A stretch of DNA of 43,997 nt, taken from positions 1 through 43,997 of the forward strand of contig JAKEEQ010000213.1 in assembly GCA_022616515.1 (NCBI GenBank). Direction: 5' to 3'. Shown piece by piece: positions 40,842 through 43,997 of this stretch (position 1 is its first letter; each line of letters starts with the position of its first letter). Under the pieces are notes generated by a model. That model saw only the letters and a program-made list of their open reading frames with translations. It was not told where the DNA came from and made no database searches. Made by a program: the position numbers and the translations under genes. The stretch is from Chloroflexota bacterium (GTDB lineage Bacteria > Chloroflexota > Anaerolineae > Aggregatilineales > J027).

Positions 40842-42230
40842 TTATTCCTCTGGAAATGGCGGCACGTCTCGCTTATAAAGCCATGTCTGGAACATCTCAT
40901 CAAGTTCCATACCGCTGACTTCCTCAGCTACGGCCATAAAGTCTTCGGTCGTGGCATTGCTATCATGGAAACGGTTGGTATAGGTGCGCAGGATGTTGAA
41001 AAACGCCTCATCGCCAACCTCAAGGCGCAGCGCATGCAGGGCCAGCGCTCCCCGAAAATAGACCGCAACGTTAAACAGATTGCCACCTACCGGCGGTTCA
41101 GCAACCGGGACAGTGGAAGACCCAAGATTTTCGTGAAAGTTGGCAAGCACCACGTCGGCAAATCCTTCACCGTTTTTATATTCCGCCCACAGCACCATCG
41201 CATACGAGGCGAAACCCTCATTGAGCCAGATGTGCTGCCAGTCGGCAGGGCTAACGCTGTCGCCAAACCATTGATGCGCCAGTTCATGGGCGATGGTAAG
41301 CTGCCCATTGAATCCATTTTCCAGCACATTTTCGCCAAACAGCGACATCGTTTGTGTTTCAAGAGCGAAGCCGAGATTGGTATCCGCCACCACCACCCCA
41401 TAGACCTCAAACGGATAAGGGCCAAAAATGCCGTTAAAATATTCGATCATTTCGGCAGTATCACTGAAATAATCTTCGGCCTGCGCCGCTGAGACGGCGG
41501 GAAAGTAGTTGCGGATGAGCAGCCCATTGGGGCCAGCTTCTTCAACCCGGATGAAGTCTGCAACATTTACGGTAGCCAGATAGGTTGCCATCGGGTCCGA
41601 TGCTTCAAAAATGTAGGTGGTTTCCGCGTCACCTTCAACCGTTTCAATGAGCATCCCATTAGCGGCGACCACATACGGATCATCCACCGTCACTTCAAAG
41701 GTAAAGGTAGCCTTATCCAGTGGATGATCGTTGGCGGGGAACCACGTCGCCGCCCCGGAGGGTTCACTGGCAACGTAAATGCCTGTGTCATACCGGTTCC
41801 AGCCGATAGCAATCGGGATCGCGCTGTCCTCAAAGCTGTTCGGTACGCCCTTATAGGTCACCACCACCGTAAATGCCTCATCCACACCCAGAGGTGCAGC
41901 CGGGGTGATCGTCATTTCGCTGCGGTTTCGCTCAAATTCCGCCACCTCACCGTTTACTGTTAATTCAACAACTTCCAGCCCACGAAAATCCAGATTGAAG
42001 GCGCTCAAATCTTGCGTGGCGTTGGCCTCAATGGTGGTCGTTGCATCAATCGCGCCGGTGTTCATATCCACATCAAGATCAATGGTGTAATGCTGCACAT
42101 CATAGCCCCCGTTGCCCAATCCCGGCAGGAAACTATCCCCCACACCGGGATCGCCGGGCTGCGGATCGCCCTGCGCCAGTACACCGCTGGCAACGGTCAT
42201 CATCAGGATGACCAGTATCAGTTTATGCAT
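40842..42230 (-). CDS. secreted M1-family metallopeptidase
   Basis: A 462-aa protein with signal peptide 1-19 (cleavage VLA|QGD). The N-terminal beta-saddle domain has GGYDVQHYTIDLDVD and the substrate-binding stretch ends near GAATWFPANDHPLDKATFT. The thermolysin-like catalytic site is HELAHQW (about 313-319) with the third zinc ligand in NEGFASY 18 residues on. It is half the usual M1 length because it lacks the C-terminal helical and beta domains, as in short bacterial M1 enzymes. It cleaves N-terminal residues from peptides, here most likely outside the membrane. It is divergent from the octaheme cytochrome gene. The usual GAMEN exopeptidase motif appears as FALETQTMS. Confidence 0.9.
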   Translation of the reverse strand: MHKLILVILMMTVASGVLAQGDPQPGDPGVGDSFLPGLGNGGYDVQHYTIDLDVDMNTGAIDATTTIEANATQDLSAFNLDFRGLEVVELTVNGEVAEFERNRSEMTITPAAPLGVDEAFTVVVTYKGVPNSFEDSAIPIAIGWNRYDTGIYVASEPSGAATWFPANDHPLDKATFTFEVTVDDPYVVAANGMLIETVEGDAETTYIFEASDPMATYLATVNVADFIRVEEAGPNGLLIRNYFPAVSAAQAEDYFSDTAEMIEYFNGIFGPYPFEVYGVVVADTNLGFALETQTMSLFGENVLENGFNGQLTIAHELAHQWFGDSVSPADWQHIWLNEGFASYAMVLWAEYKNGEGFADVVLANFHENLGSSTVPVAEPPVGGNLFNVAVYFRGALALHALRLEVGDEAFFNILRTYTNRFHDSNATTEDFMAVAEEVSGMELDEMFQTWLYKRDVPPFPEE

Positions 42231-42401
42231 CAGGAAATGGACTCCTTATTTATCTTAGTTCTACAGGAACTAACCCCGTCATAATGAAACGGTTCAACCA
42301 TTGTACCGTTTTTTATGGAATGCTCACCTCCACGATTTCTGGTACAATCGTTGACGCTACCTTCAACCTTAACTTATTGCATCATGGGTTTGGAGGAAAC
42401 G

Positions 42402-43754
42402 ATGCAAAAAATCTTACAGATGCGCTTACTGTTTATGGGGATTCTCATCACCGGGTTGATTTTGATCGGGGCCTCGGTGGCAGTAACGGCCTTCTCCGAA
42501 GAGGAGACGCCAGAAGAAGCCATTTCCGACCTCAGCCAGTCGGATGATGAGTGTGTGGTGTGTCACCAGGATCATACGCCCGGTATTGTCAATCAGTATG
42601 GGGCCAGTGATCATTTTGCCAATAATGTCTCCTGCGCGGACTGCCATGAAGTCGAGGAAGCCTATCCCGGCGCAACGCAGCACCCGGAGCAGGAGTTTTT
42701 CGTGCTGGCCCGGTCATCACCCGCCAAGTGTGAGACCTGCCACCGCCAGCAGGTGCAGGAATTTACCTTCAGCCGCCATGCGCTGCCCGCCTATGTCGCC
42801 TACGCGGGTTCGGATGTCCTGTCAGAAGATCATCTGGCACAGTATGAATCGATACCCGAAGGCGGATTCTTGCCGGGTGGGCGCGACCGCAATAGTTTGC
42901 ACGCGCTGGAAGGCCCTGACGTGACGCACTTTGCCTGCGAAACGTGCCACAATGTAGGCAAGCCCAATCCCGATAATTCCATTGGCGACTGCACGGCCTG
43001 CCATTTGCGCCACGAGTTCAATCTCGAACAGGCGCGAAAACCAGAGACATGCAATGCCTGTCATATCGGGCCAGATCATCCACAGTGGGAGATTTATCAG
43101 GAAAGCCCGCATGGCATCGCCTATGCCACACTCGGTCATAACTGGAACTGGGAAGCCCAACCCGGCACGCTCACGACCGAAGACTTCCCGGCTCCGACGT
43201 GCGCTATCTGCCATATGAGCGGCTTTGGCCTGTCGGCGACAACGCATGATGTTGGTGACCGCCTGACATGGTTTCTGGCGGCCAGCATTTCACAGCCGCG
43301 TCCGAATGCTGCCGAGAATCGTATCCGTATGCAGAACGTGTGCCGCACCTGCCACAGCAGCGACTTTATTGCACAGTTCTATACCGATGGCGACGCGATT
43401 GTTCAATCCATCAACGAGTGGGTTATTCTATCGGACCTGATGGTCCAACCGCTCAAGGACAACGGGTTACTGACCGCTCAGCCATTCGATGAACCGCTTG
43501 ACTACACCTACTTCGAGATCTGGCATCATTGGGGCCGCACTGCCAAATTCGGTGCGTGGATGCAGGGACCGGACTACACCCAGTGGCATGGGGCCTATGA
43601 AATTTTGCATGACCTGAGCGAACTGCGTGAACAGGTTGACGCGAAACTCGAAGCGGCGGATCTCGAACCGCTGGACCTGCCGGACGATTTCCCGTCCATT
43701 GAGTCTGCCCGTGAATACATCGCCCGGCAAGCTGAAGAGACGGATGCTGAATAA
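42402..43754 (+). CDS. octaheme c-type cytochrome of the hydroxylamine oxidoreductase (HAO) family
   Basis: The start is the ATG at MQKILQMRLLFMG, with GGAGG five bases upstream; a longer frame from 42315 is unlikely. The 450-aa protein has an N-terminal membrane segment (about 8-31) and eight CxxCH motifs beginning at about residues 51, 78, 110, 179, 197, 217, 267 and 314. HPQWEIYQESPHGIAY, MQNVCRTCHS and FEIWHHWGRTAKFGAWMQGP then DYTQWHGAYE are typical of HAO-type octaheme proteins. The family oxidises hydroxylamine or, in reductive members, reduces nitrite or hydroxylamine; the direction cannot be read here. It is coupled (TAATG) to a membrane protein gene that runs off the edge. Confidence 0.9.
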   Translation: MQKILQMRLLFMGILITGLILIGASVAVTAFSEEETPEEAISDLSQSDDECVVCHQDHTPGIVNQYGASDHFANNVSCADCHEVEEAYPGATQHPEQEFFVLARSSPAKCETCHRQQVQEFTFSRHALPAYVAYAGSDVLSEDHLAQYESIPEGGFLPGGRDRNSLHALEGPDVTHFACETCHNVGKPNPDNSIGDCTACHLRHEFNLEQARKPETCNACHIGPDHPQWEIYQESPHGIAYATLGHNWNWEAQPGTLTTEDFPAPTCAICHMSGFGLSATTHDVGDRLTWFLAASISQPRPNAAENRIRMQNVCRTCHSSDFIAQFYTDGDAIVQSINEWVILSDLMVQPLKDNGLLTAQPFDEPLDYTYFEIWHHWGRTAKFGAWMQGPDYTQWHGAYEILHDLSELREQVDAKLEAADLEPLDLPDDFPSIESAREYIARQAEETDAE

Positions 43755-43997
43755 TGGATAGACCACTCGAAGGAACACGAGTACCCGGCATCGGCACGTT
43801 CAAGTTGCCACTCAAACGTGACGACTTGATGCTCATTCTGGTCGCATTCAATATGGTGGCGATTGGCTTTGAGACTTATCTGGCCCATCTCATTAGTGGT
43901 GGGATCAAACCGGGCGAAGCTATCCCTGTTGGATTTGGCCCGGTGGCAGGTGTTATCATGGTGGTTGCGTTGTTCCTTCGAATACGTGGTAAAGCAC
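43754..43997 (+). CDS. membrane protein downstream of the octaheme cytochrome (partial)
   Basis: Starts at the ATG sharing one base with the cytochrome stop (TAATG) and stays open for 81 codons to the window edge. After a basic N-terminus (about 1-22) come a likely helix at about 25-47 (LMLILVAFNMVAIGFETYLA) and a second at about 60-76 (GFGPVAGVIMVVALFL). The position suggests a quinone or electron-transfer partner of the cytochrome, but no domain is recognised in the visible part. Confidence 0.75.
   Translation, partial: MDRPLEGTRVPGIGTFKLPLKRDDLMLILVAFNMVAIGFETYLAHLISGGIKPGEAIPVGFGPVAGVIMVVALFLRIRGKA

Noticed and set aside
40809-41492. 227-codon open frame on the plus strand
   Set aside because: Antisense to the M1 peptidase, which carries the HELAHQW zinc site.
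42286-42313. AAACGGT...ACCGTTT hairpin followed by T run as a terminator
   Set aside because: On the plus strand no gene lies upstream to be terminated; it could be an untranslated-region structure of the divergent genes, but evidence is weak.

Overview
The window looks like a chromosomal contig from an uncultured Chloroflexota bacterium, probably Anaerolineae-like. This is inferred from gene content, not from a marker-gene tree. The signs are secreted FecR/SH3b proteins, Ser/Thr kinases fused to NB-ARC and TPR modules, runs of GT-C membrane proteins, WD40/TolB-type beta-propellers, a DUF7309/DUF6930 protein, and intergenic spaces full of hairpin repeats. No rRNA, tRNA, CRISPR array or prophage was seen.

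Layout. 1-3.8 kb (minus): an edge-truncated CHASE2 receptor, two secreted FecR/SH3b proteins, then the terminator of rpsT. 3.9-11.6 kb (minus): rpsT (TTG start), a PIG-L deacetylase, an intact 1061-aa kinase/NB-ARC/TPR protein, and a second such gene split by a 23-nt insertion. 11.9-12.8 kb: a GNAT acetyltransferase. 13.3-20.6 kb (plus): three large GT-C-like membrane proteins, each with C-terminal beta domains, separated by repeat-rich gaps. 20.6-22.3 kb: a MITE-like element and a decayed insertion sequence with 40-bp inverted ends. 22.4-23.5 kb: a four-SH3 secreted protein with a clear promoter, candidate operator and terminator. 23.7-24.9 kb: NurA nuclease. 25.1-29.4 kb (minus): four beta-propeller genes joined by TGATG stop/start overlaps. 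29.4-32.6 kb (plus): zinc-ribbon/WD40 protein, GNAT and a divergent Gfo/Idh/MocA protein. 32.6-36.2 kb (minus): GNAT and a heme-type HmuTUV ABC importer. 36.5-37.8 kb: secreted alpha-toroid protein. 38.0-39.7 kb (plus): a DUF3524 glycosyltransferase (tRNA-queuosine mannosyltransferase family) and a flavodoxin-domain protein. 39.7-42.2 kb (minus): DUF7309/DUF6930 protein and secreted M1 metallopeptidase. 42.4 kb-end (plus): an octaheme cytochrome of the hydroxylamine-oxidoreductase family, coupled to an edge-truncated membrane protein.

How the parts fit. Much of the coding capacity faces the cell surface: sensing (CHASE2, FecR/SH3b, kinases), envelope glycosylation (GT-C proteins), heme uptake and extracytoplasmic electron transfer. 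The strongest structural observations are: (1) a 23-bp perfect inverted repeat inside the second kinase gene that explains its frameshift as a quasipalindrome-templated mutation; (2) a BIME-like family of paired GGAC...GTCC palindromes with interchangeable stems, one of which matches the ends of the decayed IS; (3) a second hairpin family, including one 39-bp unit repeated exactly about 24 kb apart; (4) a 68-bp near-identical junction between diverged tandem propeller genes.
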